From: an uncultured Rubrobacteraceae bacterium
GTDB lineage: Bacteria; Actinomycetota; Rubrobacteria; Rubrobacterales; Rubrobacteraceae
Assembly (NCBI GenBank): GCA_902806065.1
Contig: CADCVE010000104.1
Location: forward strand, 1 to 60,448
Length of the DNA: 60,448 nucleotides
Reading direction: 5' to 3'
Part shown: piece by piece, positions 1 to 8,041 of the stretch
Layout of the letters: each line of letters starts with the position of its first letter
How positions within the stretch are numbered: position 1 is the first letter of the stretch
Program-made: the position numbers and the translations under genes
The notes under the pieces: model-generated
Databases searched by the model: none
What the model was told of the DNA's origin: nothing
What the model saw: the letters and a program-made list of their open reading frames with translations, nothing else

Positions 1-2
1 TT

Positions 3-386
3 GTGGGGGAGGGGGGGTGGGGGGGGGCGCTCGCGATGTGCATGGCCGACCACGTGGCGATGCTGGAGAACTCTTATCTCTCAGTCATAGCGCCCGAGGC
101 GTGCGCTTCGATCATCTTCCGGGATGGGAGCCGGGCGGCGGAGGCGGCGGAGGCCATGAAGATCACCGCCAGAGACCTCATGGCGCATGGGATCATCGAC
201 GAGATCCTACCCGAACCCCTGGGCGGCGCCCATAACGAACCCGAGGCCGCGACCGCCGCCGTCGGTGAAGCCGTCAAGAAGGCGCTCTTCAGGATGCGTG
301 ACGTAGACCCCGGCACCCTCGTCAAGGCGCGCTACGAACGGTACCGCAGGATCGGGACTCACATCGCCGAGGGCACACCCGCGTAG
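3..386 (+). CDS. accA: acetyl-CoA carboxylase carboxyltransferase subunit alpha, C-terminal part
   Basis: This is the C-terminal ~127 residues of AccA, the alpha half of the carboxyltransferase that moves the carboxyl group from carboxy-biotin to acetyl-CoA to make malonyl-CoA in fatty-acid synthesis. The window opens inside the gene, so the true start lies outside; position 3 is only the first in-frame GTG. Family landmarks are the GEGG-x-GGALA glycine loop, MLENSYLSVIAPEACA, and the late IIDEILPEPLGGAH segment. The family usually has Ser or a small residue between GEGG and GGALA; here it is Trp, inside a run of almost pure G at the window edge, so a base-call or assembly error is possible. 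Confidence 0.9.
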   Translation: MGEGGWGGALAMCMADHVAMLENSYLSVIAPEACASIIFRDGSRAAEAAEAMKITARDLMAHGIIDEILPEPLGGAHNEPEAATAAVGEAVKKALFRMRDVDPGTLVKARYERYRRIGTHIAEGTPA

Positions 387-488
387 GGAACGTCAGACCG
401 GCTTTCATCGTCCACCTTCCCCCGTCGAGCACCCACCCTCTCCTGCCCCGTACCGGACGACCGTCGCGGGGCCGGGTATTCGATTCCG

Positions 489-995
489 CTACAGGTTCTT
501 GAAGAACCTTGCTATTGGCAGGTGGACGTAGCCGGCCTTCTCGTACGTGCGCCGCGCCGCAGCATGCCCGGGGTCTCCTCCCGTCTCGACCATCGCTATC
601 GTCATCCCGGCGTCTTTGAGCCTGTCGAGCGCGAACTCGGTCAGGGCGGTCCCGATGCCATCACCCTGGTAGTCGGGGTCGACAGCAAGCATGGAGATCT
701 CACCCATGCTTCTCTCAGGATGATGAAGCTCGACCGCCACGAAGCCGACGACAACGTTTGTACTTACCTCAGCGACCCACACTCGCCTCTTTTTCGCAGC
801 GCAGACGTCCTCTACCGCTCGCCGCTGATCTTCTCGCCAGTCTGGATGCTGTCGCCGGAAAATCTCGGAACCCAACGCCTGCTCAAGAGACGCGAAGACC
901 GGGGCCCACGCCCGTAGCGAGAGGCCAACCACCGCCTCGACGTCGCGATCGTCGAAAGGACGAATTTGCGGCTGGATAGCTTCACCCCCTGACAC
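489..995 (-). CDS. GNAT family N-acetyltransferase
   Basis: A single-domain Gcn5-related N-acetyltransferase of about 168 residues, which would move an acetyl group from acetyl-CoA to an unknown amine. The acetyl-CoA-binding motif A is clear: ISMLAVDPDYQGDGIGTAL, with the QxxGxG loop, followed by ETGGDPGHAAARRTYEKAGY, a typical motif B. I chose the GTG at 995; a TTG one codon upstream is also possible and no strong ribosome site separates them. The gene ends before and runs alongside pfkA in the same direction. The substrate cannot be told from sequence. Confidence 0.85.
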   Translation of the reverse strand: MSGGEAIQPQIRPFDDRDVEAVVGLSLRAWAPVFASLEQALGSEIFRRQHPDWREDQRRAVEDVCAAKKRRVWVAEVSTNVVVGFVAVELHHPERSMGEISMLAVDPDYQGDGIGTALTEFALDRLKDAGMTIAMVETGGDPGHAAARRTYEKAGYVHLPIARFFKNL

Positions 996-1023
996 CAAAC
1001 CTATTCGTCCAGCACGTTCACAC

Positions 1024-2073
1024 TTACCCGAAGAAGGTCTCGGCGGCGCGGTAGAGTTCGTCGGGGACGGTCTTGGTCTCCTCGGTCGCTTCGTTCAGGG
1101 ATACGGTGACGATCTCGCTCCCGCGCAGGGCGACCATCTGGCCCCACTCGCCGTTCTTGACGGCTTCCGCCGCCCGCAGACCGTAACGCGTAGAGAGGAT
1201 GCGATCGTAGGCGGTCGGGGTGCCGCCGCGTTGCAGGTGGCCGAGGACGACGTGGCGGGTGTCTATGCCGGTGCGTTCCTTTATCTCACCGGCGAGCGTC
1301 GCGCCGATGCCGCCAAGCCTGGCGTGGCCGAACTCGTCCTTCTCGGCGTTCTGGGTGATGTAGTCCTCGTCCAAGACTACGCCTTCGCTGACCGCGATGA
1401 CGCCCCACTTCTCGCCTCTCTCGGCGCGGGCTTTGAAGATGTTTGCTATCTCGTCCAAGTCCGGCTCGACTTCGGGGATGAGGGTGACGTTTGCCGCGCC
1501 TGCTACGCCTGCGCCCCAGGTGATCCAACCGGCGTTCCGACCCATGATCTCGACTACGAGTATCCTCTCGTGGCTTTTGGCCGTTGTCCTTACCCGGTCT
1601 ATGGCATCGGTGGCGATGGAGACGGCCGTATCGTATCCGAAGGTGGTGTCGGTAGCCGAGAGGTCGTTGTCTATGGTCTTGGGGCAACCGACGACCTGCA
1701 CGCCGAAGTCGTCGTAGAGACGCCTTGCTACGCCTAGAGTATCGTCGCCGCCGACGGCGACGAGGGCGTCCACGCCGTATTCCTTCATGTTCTCGACTAC
1801 CTTCTCGGCGTCGCCCTCGTTTTTGTAAGGGTTGGTGCGGGAGGAGCCGAGGATGGTCCCTCCCTCCTGGAGGATGTAGCGCGCATCGTCCACGGTGAGG
1901 GGCCTTGTGCTGTCGTCTTCTCTCTGCAGGAGGCCGCGCCAGCCGCGTTTGATGCCAAGTACCTCGTAACCATAGTCGTTGACGCAGCGCATGGTTACGG
2001 CCCGGATCACGCCGTTCAACCCCGGCGCGTCCCCGCCTCCTGTCAGAATCCCAACCCGGTTTACCTCGGCCAT
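1024..2073 (-). CDS. pfkA: 6-phosphofructokinase, probably pyrophosphate-dependent or actinobacterial mixed type
   Basis: A 349-residue phosphofructokinase that phosphorylates fructose 6-phosphate to fructose 1,6-bisphosphate in glycolysis. It begins with the phosphoryl-donor loop GILTGGGDAPGLN and has the catalytic PKTIDND motif and MGRNAGW. The donor-selecting position reads GGDDT rather than the GGDGS of ATP-dependent enzymes. In this family an Asp there, together with the Lys of PKTIDND, marks PPi-using enzymes such as the actinomycete PPi-PFK. The start ATG has a good upstream site (gaaggaggagcag). It is divergent from the membrane-protein gene at 2277. Donor specificity is inferred from these residues. 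Confidence 0.93.
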   Translation of the reverse strand: MAEVNRVGILTGGGDAPGLNGVIRAVTMRCVNDYGYEVLGIKRGWRGLLQREDDSTRPLTVDDARYILQEGGTILGSSRTNPYKNEGDAEKVVENMKEYGVDALVAVGGDDTLGVARRLYDDFGVQVVGCPKTIDNDLSATDTTFGYDTAVSIATDAIDRVRTTAKSHERILVVEIMGRNAGWITWGAGVAGAANVTLIPEVEPDLDEIANIFKARAERGEKWGVIAVSEGVVLDEDYITQNAEKDEFGHARLGGIGATLAGEIKERTGIDTRHVVLGHLQRGGTPTAYDRILSTRYGLRAAEAVKNGEWGQMVALRGSEIVTVSLNEATEETKTVPDELYRAAETFFG

Positions 2074-2276
2074 CTGCTCCTCCTTCTCTGAGCGTGCGAG
2101 AGGGGTCAGTCTAGCAAACCCGCCGCTTCGCGCGCCGCTTCCCTGCGGCGTGGGAGAAAGTTCCCGAAAGAGTCGGGAAACCGCCCGATGCGGCGGGAAA
2201 GTTCCACGCTGTAGAGTGTTTGTAACGTTGAAAGGTGGCCTGGAGATCAGGCGGCGAGAAGAAAGGAGAGTGGATT

Positions 2277-2906
2277 ATGTCTAGAGAGAGTTGGGTCCGT
2301 CGTGGAGGACCGGCGGCGATGGTGGGCGGTGCGCTCTACTTCTGCGCCTTTGGCGCAGCCTACCTGATCTACAGCCTGTTCGCCGAGCAGGCGCAGGGGA
2401 CGTTCTTCGGGGAGCACGCCTTTATACATATCCTGGATGTGGCGATGTTCGCGCTGCTGCTGGTTGGGGCCGTCGGGGTCTACCTCCGCCAGTCGGACCG
2501 GATCGGGAAGGTGGGCAAGGCCGGATTCTACGCGGTTCTCGCCGGTTTCGGGCTCTCAGTGGTCGGTGGGCTGACTATCATCGTGGTCGGGCTTGCGGTG
2601 AGCGACGAGGCTACGCTCGGGGTGCTGGACGTGATCACGCATCCCCTCGCCCACGTCTTGTACGCGATAGGGTCGCTGGTCTTCGGGATCGCCACCTTCC
2701 GGGCAGGCATATTGCCTCGCGGTGGTGCGCTGCTCATGGCCGTCGGCCCGATCTGGCTCTTCGCGTCGTTCATGATCGGCCTCGGCGATACCGTGCTGCC
2801 TATATTGGTGCCCGTCGCCGTTACCGCGCTGGGTTGGATGTGGCTCGGCTACGCACTGCACTCCGAGAGGAAAGAAACCTCCGTGGAGCCCGAGCCCGCC
2901 GTCTAG
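2277..2906 (+). CDS. multi-pass membrane protein of unknown function
   Basis: About 209 residues with roughly six hydrophobic segments and a short charged tail (ERKETSVEPEPAV). I chose the ATG at 2277, which has GAAAGGAG just upstream, over a GTG at 2235 without one. The stretch DVITHPLAHVLYAIGSLVFG and the spacing of helices resemble small actinobacterial integral membrane proteins, but I do not recognise a family with a known role. It is followed by a second small membrane protein with a similar acidic, Pro-rich tail (TPEPAV) and then a sensor kinase; all three run in the same direction and may be cotranscribed. Confidence 0.75.
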   Translation: MSRESWVRRGGPAAMVGGALYFCAFGAAYLIYSLFAEQAQGTFFGEHAFIHILDVAMFALLLVGAVGVYLRQSDRIGKVGKAGFYAVLAGFGLSVVGGLTIIVVGLAVSDEATLGVLDVITHPLAHVLYAIGSLVFGIATFRAGILPRGGALLMAVGPIWLFASFMIGLGDTVLPILVPVAVTALGWMWLGYALHSERKETSVEPEPAV

Positions 2907-3000
2907 TAGCAGACGCGAAACTACCGGAGCGGCGTGAGGTCTGCGCCGCTCCGGATCACAGTCGAACGCCGTCCGAAACAGCAACTAGAAAGGAATCGTC

Positions 3001-3561
3001 ATGAACGACCGAACTTTAGGGACCATCGCCATGATCTGCGCCCCGGCGCTGCTGGTGGAGGGGATACTGGTGCAAGGTCGCGAGAACGCCGTCATCACCG
3101 GTATTGCGAGCATGATCTTCATGCTCGGTTGGATCTGCGCGAACATGGGAATGCGCCGCATGCACGCGGCCGGGACCGACAAATGGGGCTGGGCCGTGCT
3201 GCTCATCCAACTCGTCGGCCTCGTGCTGGCGTTCTCGTTTGGCTTCTTCGAAGCGACGGGCCTGCTCGGTTGGGACAGCATAATCTTCAACGTTACGGAC
3301 GCCGCCTGGCCACTGAGCATGTTGTGGATGCTGGTGGTCGGCGTCACCGTGATCGTGGCGAAGCGGCTCACCGGCTGGCGGCGTTTCGTCCCGGTCCTCT
3401 GCCCCCTCTGGCTCTTACTGGCATTGGGCGGCGGAGCAGTCCTTGGCGACGCGGGTGGCTACATCGGCCTCGCGTGGTCGGCGGTCACCTGGGCCCTGCT
3501 CGGCTACATCGTCCGCGAGAGCCGGGAGCAGGTCGGCGCGACGCCCGAACCCGCCGTCTAG
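3001..3561 (+). CDS. small multi-pass membrane protein of unknown function
   Basis: 186 residues with about six hydrophobic helices. The ATG is preceded by AACTAGAAAGGAATCGTC, which holds an AAAGGA ribosome site. The C-terminus (GATPEPAV) resembles the tail of the gene before it (EPEPAV), so the two may be diverged paralogues or membrane partners. It ends 71 bases before the sensor histidine kinase gene. The context allows a role as a membrane partner of that kinase, but nothing in the sequence shows this directly. Confidence 0.75.
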   Translation: MNDRTLGTIAMICAPALLVEGILVQGRENAVITGIASMIFMLGWICANMGMRRMHAAGTDKWGWAVLLIQLVGLVLAFSFGFFEATGLLGWDSIIFNVTDAAWPLSMLWMLVVGVTVIVAKRLTGWRRFVPVLCPLWLLLALGGGAVLGDAGGYIGLAWSAVTWALLGYIVRESREQVGATPEPAV

Positions 3562-3632
3562 TAAGCCGGGCGAGGAGGGGCGCGAGGGCCGCGCCTCTCC
3601 TCGCCTGCGGATAGAATGCGGGGAGACGAAAG

Positions 3633-5768
3633 ATGCGGATTGCAGTGAAAGATACCGTGAAAGGACGAGAGGCGGAGGCTCGGATCTCCGCTGGGCTCGC
3701 CGCCAGGCTTGCGTGGTCGCTGTGGGCGACCATCATGGCCGTTGGAGTGGCCTCGCTGATCCTGCGCTACCTGAACGGCTCCGCGTTGACTGCGGCGCTC
3801 GAAGGTGCGGAATATCTCGCAGAGATCCTGTGGTGGGACGTACTCGTCCCGGCCGCCATCCCGGCCTACGCGACGATCGGCGCCGTAGTTGCCTCGCGCC
3901 GCCCGGAGAACGCCATCGGCTGGCTGTGCCTGGCCCTGGCGGCGCTGGTCGCTGTTCAGGAAGCCGGCTGGGAGTACACCGCCCGCGCGTTCGAGGCGGT
4001 CCCCGGCTCGCTCCCCGCCGGGATGCCCGTAGCTTGGTTCTCCTATGTCCTGAACCCGCTCATGCTGGTTCCGTTCGTCCTGATACTGCTCCTTTTCCCC
4101 GACGGTCGGCCCCCCTCGCGCCGCTGGCGTCCCGTGGCGTGGGCGGTAGTGGCGGGGGCCGGCCTCGTAGCACTCTCCGCGGCCGTCGGTCCCGTCGTCA
4201 GCGCCGGCCTTCGAACCGAGCTCCCCAATCCCGTTGGGATCGAAGGTCTAGGAGGCGTCGTCGGCTTCGTGGAGACCGCGTGGTTCCCCGCCCTGGCGGT
4301 CTTGCTCCTCGCCTCTATCGCTTCAATCTTCTTTCGGTGGCGGCGGTCGGGCGGTGTCGAGCGGCTGCAGTTGAAGTGGCTTGCCTTCGTGGGGGCCGTC
4401 GTCGGGGCTGCCGTGCTCTGCGGGATAGCGAGCGCCGTGGTCTCCGGCTTCTCCTACCCGACCACGCTCCTTTTCGGCGTTGGCATCGCAGGCATCACCA
4501 CGGGTATTCCGCTCGCCATCGGTGTCGCCGTCCTCCGCTACCGCCTCTACGAGATAGACTTCGTCGTGAACCGGACGCTGGTCTACGGTTCTTTGACCGC
4601 CTGCGTCGTTAGTATCTACGTCCTCGTTGTAGGCTACCTGGGGGCGACGTTCCGGACGGAAGATAACCTCCCCATCTCGCTCGTGGCGACCGGTATCGTC
4701 GCCGTCCTCTTCGCGCCTCTGCGTGACCGTCTCCAGAGGTCCGTGAACCGTCTGATGTACGGCGAGCGCGACGAGCCTTACGCGGTGCTCTCGCGACTGG
4801 GACAACGCCTGGAGGCTACCCTTGCCCCGGAGGCCGCGCTGCCCGCGATAGTCGAGACCGTCGCCGGGGCGCTCAAGGCGCCGCACGTGGAGGTCCTGCT
4901 CCGCAGGAACGGCGGCTTCGAGACCGCCGCCCAACATGGGAAGCCCTCCGGCGGTGAGCCGCTAGTGTTGCCGCTCGCCTACCAGAACGAGACGGTTGGA
5001 CGCCTCGTGGTCTCTCCTCGCGCCGGAGATGAGCCCTTTGCCCCCGCCGATCGCCGGCTTTTAGAGGATCTCGCCCGCCAGGCCGGGGTCGCCCTCTACG
5101 CCGTCCAGCTTACCGACGACCTGCGACGCTCGCGCGAGAGGCTCGTCACGGCGCGGGAGGAGGAGCGGCGTCGCCTGCGTCGGGATCTCCACGACGGCGT
5201 CGGACCGCGGCTGGCGGCACTGACTCTCAAGATCGAGACCGCCCGCAACAAGCTCGCCCAAGACCCGGCCGCCGACGCCCTGCTCTCCGACCTCGCCGAA
5301 CGCGCCCGTGCCGCCATCACCGACGTGCGCGGGGCGGTCCACGACCTGCGCCCACCAGCGCTCGACGAGCTGGGCCTCGTACCCGCCCTGCGCGAGACTG
5401 CCGCTCAGTACGCAGGGACCGGTCTGAAGGTCTCGGTCGAGGCGCCAGCGGCCCTGCCGCCGCTACCCGCCGCCGTCGAGGTCGCCGCCTACCGGATAGC
5501 CCAGGAGGCTCTGACCAACGTCGTGCGCCACGCCGAGGCACGCTCCTGCGTCGTGCGCTTCGGCCTCGACCGGGAAGCCGGGTCGCTGCGCCTGGAGATC
5601 GAAGACGACGGCCGAGGGCTCGCCGCCGACCGCGGGACCGGTGTTGGCCTCTCCTCCATGCGAGAGCGGGCGGAGGAGTTGGGCGGGACCTGTGCCGTTG
5701 AGCCATCCCAGGCGGATGGGACTCGCGTGCATGCCGAGCTGCCGGGCGTGCTGGAGGTGGGCGAGTGA
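3633..5768 (+). CDS. membrane sensor histidine kinase, NarL/LuxR-partner (HisKA_3) type
   Basis: 711 residues. The N-terminal ~330 residues carry several transmembrane helices; a GAF-like region follows (about 385-510), then a HisKA_3 dimerisation domain with phospho-acceptor His520 in RRDLHDGVGPRLAALTLK, and a HATPase domain with ALTNVVRHAEA (N box) and EDDGRG, GVGLSSMRERAEELGG (G boxes). The order is that of kinases that phosphorylate LuxR-type regulators, and its stop overlaps the GTG of just such a regulator, so the pair is translationally coupled. The signal sensed is unknown. The N-terminal helices lack a recognisable periplasmic sensor domain, suggesting sensing in or at the membrane. 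Confidence 0.93.
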   Translation: MRIAVKDTVKGREAEARISAGLAARLAWSLWATIMAVGVASLILRYLNGSALTAALEGAEYLAEILWWDVLVPAAIPAYATIGAVVASRRPENAIGWLCLALAALVAVQEAGWEYTARAFEAVPGSLPAGMPVAWFSYVLNPLMLVPFVLILLLFPDGRPPSRRWRPVAWAVVAGAGLVALSAAVGPVVSAGLRTELPNPVGIEGLGGVVGFVETAWFPALAVLLLASIASIFFRWRRSGGVERLQLKWLAFVGAVVGAAVLCGIASAVVSGFSYPTTLLFGVGIAGITTGIPLAIGVAVLRYRLYEIDFVVNRTLVYGSLTACVVSIYVLVVGYLGATFRTEDNLPISLVATGIVAVLFAPLRDRLQRSVNRLMYGERDEPYAVLSRLGQRLEATLAPEAALPAIVETVAGALKAPHVEVLLRRNGGFETAAQHGKPSGGEPLVLPLAYQNETVGRLVVSPRAGDEPFAPADRRLLEDLARQAGVALYAVQLTDDLRRSRERLVTAREEERRRLRRDLHDGVGPRLAALTLKIETARNKLAQDPAADALLSDLAERARAAITDVRGAVHDLRPPALDELGLVPALRETAAQYAGTGLKVSVEAPAALPPLPAAVEVAAYRIAQEALTNVVRHAEARSCVVRFGLDREAGSLRLEIEDDGRGLAADRGTGVGLSSMRERAEELGGTCAVEPSQADGTRVHAELPGVLEVGE

Positions 5769-6418
5769 GACCTATACGGGTGTTGATCGCCGACGATCAT
5801 CCGCTCTTTCGGGATGGGATGCATGGCCTCTTGGACTCGGTGGAGGAGACCGAGGTGGTGGGGGAGGCGGCGACCGGGGAGGAGGCGGTGTCCCAGGCGC
5901 TGGAGCTGTTGCCAGAGGTGGTTCTCATGGACATAAACATGCCAGGTATGAGCGGTATCGCGGCGACTCGCGGCATCCTGGACCAGGAGCCGAACATCGG
6001 CATTCTCGTCGTTACGATGCTCGAAGACGACGATTCGGTCTTCGCGGCGATGCGGGCCGGCGCTCAGGGTTATCTCCTGAAAGGGGCCGGTCAGGAGGAG
6101 ATCCTGCGGGCCATCCGGGCCGTCGCCAACGGCGAGGCCATCTTCGGCCCCGGTGTCGCCCGGCGGGTCATGCATCTCTTCGCCGCCGAGAAGCCCGAAG
6201 CGCCGCAAGCATTCCCGCAGCTTACCGACCGGGAGCGCGAGGTGCTCGCCCTTATCGCGAGGGGACAGGGGAACGCCGATATCTCCGCGACACTCTCCCT
6301 CAGCCTCAAGACCGTCCAGAACCACGTCTCGAACATCCTCCGCAAGCTCCGGGTCGCCGACCGCACGCAGGCCGCCATCCGTGCCCGTGAGGCCGGTCTT
6401 GGCGGGGACGGTTCCTAA
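5765..6418 (+). CDS. LuxR/NarL family response regulator
   Basis: 217 residues: a receiver domain at 1-120 with acidic pocket DD10-11, phospho-acceptor Asp56 in VVLMDINMPGMSG and the conserved Lys in YLLKGA, followed by a LuxR-type helix-turn-helix at about 150-210 (LTDREREVLALIARG and LKTVQNHVSNILRKL). It starts with a GTG that overlaps the stop of the sensor kinase (GTGA), so both are made together. Known members bind DNA as dimers once phosphorylated by their HisKA_3 partner. Its target promoters are not evident here. Confidence 0.94.
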   Translation: MRPIRVLIADDHPLFRDGMHGLLDSVEETEVVGEAATGEEAVSQALELLPEVVLMDINMPGMSGIAATRGILDQEPNIGILVVTMLEDDDSVFAAMRAGAQGYLLKGAGQEEILRAIRAVANGEAIFGPGVARRVMHLFAAEKPEAPQAFPQLTDREREVLALIARGQGNADISATLSLSLKTVQNHVSNILRKLRVADRTQAAIRAREAGLGGDGS

Positions 6419-6462
6419 CGCGATCCGAAAAAAACGTCGCCCGATGCCCTAGAATCCCACGC

Positions 6463-6957
6463 ATGATCCGCATCTTGTTTGTCTGCATGGGGAATATCTG
6501 CCGCTCGCCGCTCGCCCAGGGCGTCTTCGAGAGGGCCGTTCGACGCGAGGGGCTCGACGCCGAGATAGAGGCCGACTCCGCCGGAACCCACGGCTTCTAC
6601 CACGAGGGCCAGGCGCCGGACCCGCGGGCGCAAAGGAGCGCGGCGCGGCGCGGTATAGATTTGTCTTCCCAGCGGGCGCGGCGGCTCTCACCCGAGGACT
6701 GCCGCTCGTTCGACTACATCCTGACGATGGACGAGGAGAACTACCAGAAGGTCGCGGCTCTCTGTCGCGAGGCTCACCACGATGGGCGCGGCGCGGAGGT
6801 CCGGCCCTTTCTGGACTACGCCCCGGAGCGCCCGGAACGGGAGGTTCCCGACCCGTACTATGGGGAATTGGATGGCTTCGAGTTGTCGATGGACCTCGCC
6901 GAGGCCGCCTCCGAAGGGCTCCTGAAAGATATCCGGGAGAAGCGCCTGGGTGGCTGA
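6463..6957 (+). CDS. low-molecular-weight protein tyrosine phosphatase
   Basis: 164 residues of the LMW-PTP family. The P-loop is VCMGNICRSPLAQGVFE, with the nucleophilic Cys and the Arg-Ser of the C-x5-R-S signature, and the general-acid loop is PDPYYG near residue 130. The last 8 bases overlap the GTG of a fructosamine-kinase-like gene. This pairing is seen in other bacteria, where the phosphatase and ketosamine 3-kinase are thought to act together in repairing glycated proteins, the phosphatase acting on sugar phosphates or on phosphoprotein. That role is an inference from context; the catalytic residues are seen directly. Confidence 0.92.
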   Translation: MIRILFVCMGNICRSPLAQGVFERAVRREGLDAEIEADSAGTHGFYHEGQAPDPRAQRSAARRGIDLSSQRARRLSPEDCRSFDYILTMDEENYQKVAALCREAHHDGRGAEVRPFLDYAPERPEREVPDPYYGELDGFELSMDLAEAASEGLLKDIREKRLGG

Positions 6958-7807
6958 GAAGATCATCGCCGGCGGCGTGGAGACGGCGCTCGGGCAGCGG
7001 CTCCTCAACACTCGTCCTCTGGGTGGCGGGTGCATCGGGGAGGTATATCGGGCGGAGCTCTCGGATGGCTCGCCCGTGGTCGCCAAGGTAGATCGAACCG
7101 GCGAATCGCACCTAAAACGCGAGGCGTACATGCTTCGCTACCTCCGAGAGAACAGCGAGTTGCCCGTCCCGGAGGTCTACCATTCCTCCGGGGATCTGCT
7201 CCTGATGCAGTTCGTGGAGGGTGGTGGCGACTTCTCCAGGGCCGAGACGCACGCCGCCGAGCTTCTGGCGGCGTTACATGGCATAACAGCCGACGCCTAT
7301 GGCCACGAGCGGGACACGCTCATCGGTAGCCTCTCGCAGCCGAACTCGTGGACAGCCTTGTGGGTCGAGTTCTTCCGGGACCATCGGCTGCTGTATTCGG
7401 CCCGCGTTGGAAGCGAGGCGGGGCGGCTGCCGTTGGATCTTCGTGCCCGGATCGACAAGCTCGCCGAAAACCTCGACGAGATTTTGAACGAGCCCGAGCG
7501 TCCTTCGCTGATACATGGCGACGTGTGGAGCGGGAACGTTCTCGCGCAGGATAAAAAGATAACCGCCTTCCTCGACCCGGCCATCTATCACGCCGACCGC
7601 GAGATAGAACTGGCCTACATCTCCCTGTTCAACTCCTTCGGCGAGCATTTCTTCCGGCACTACGCGGAGTTGCGGGAGATACGGCCCGGCTTCTTCGAGG
7701 AGCGGCGCTACCTCTATAGTCTCTACCCCTTGCTCATACACGTTTACTACTTCGGCGGGCACTACGTGGGATCGGTGGAGCGCACGCTCGGCCGACTGGG
7801 TTTTTGA
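6950..7807 (+). CDS. fructosamine/ketosamine 3-kinase family protein
   Basis: 285 residues of the fructosamine kinase family, related to aminoglycoside phosphotransferases. Visible motifs are a nucleotide-binding N-lobe (LGGGCIGEVYRAEL, VVAKVDR), the catalytic loop IHGDVWSGNVL and the metal-binding FLDPAIYHADREIELAY. Family members phosphorylate ketosamine adducts on protein lysines at O3', destabilising them so that the lysine is freed. It starts with a GTG inside the preceding tyrosine phosphatase gene, consistent with coexpression. After its TGA stop the same frame remains open for another 54 codons (see the small ORF at 7829). Confidence 0.9.
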   Translation: MAEKIIAGGVETALGQRLLNTRPLGGGCIGEVYRAELSDGSPVVAKVDRTGESHLKREAYMLRYLRENSELPVPEVYHSSGDLLLMQFVEGGGDFSRAETHAAELLAALHGITADAYGHERDTLIGSLSQPNSWTALWVEFFRDHRLLYSARVGSEAGRLPLDLRARIDKLAENLDEILNEPERPSLIHGDVWSGNVLAQDKKITAFLDPAIYHADREIELAYISLFNSFGEHFFRHYAELREIRPGFFEERRYLYSLYPLLIHVYYFGGHYVGSVERTLGRLGF

Positions 7808-7828
7808 TCCACCTCGCCGAGGGCGCCT

Positions 7829-7972
7829 GTGTCGAGGGAGACTATCCACAACGAGCCTTTCGAGGTCTACCCGCGGATGGTCGTGGACGCCATGCTCGCC
7901 GCCGACGCCTTCGGTCGGCAGCGGTGGGCCGTCCTTGAAGGAGAGGCGCGCCTGCCCGCCGTGGCAGACTGA
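7829..7972 (+). CDS. possible small ORF or detached 3' tail, 47 codons
   Basis: A GTG-started reading frame lies in the same frame as, and immediately behind, the fructosamine-kinase stop, with no other stop between them. Its product begins MSRETIHNEPFEVYPRMVVD and is acidic. I do not recognise it. It may be a short gene, or the residue of a gene whose 5' part was lost. No good ribosome site is visible, so this is a weak call. Confidence 0.3.
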   Translation: MSRETIHNEPFEVYPRMVVDAMLAADAFGRQRWAVLEGEARLPAVAD

Positions 7973-8041
7973 TACAAGAATACGGCTGAGAGCAATGTGT
8001 GGTGGCGTTCGCTGCTACTGAAACTCGGGTTCTGGCCTACC

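Noticed and set aside
3443-4612. Plus-strand 389-codon frame overlapping the sensor kinase
   Set aside because: Very Arg-rich, no start signal, and it overlaps the kinase in another frame.
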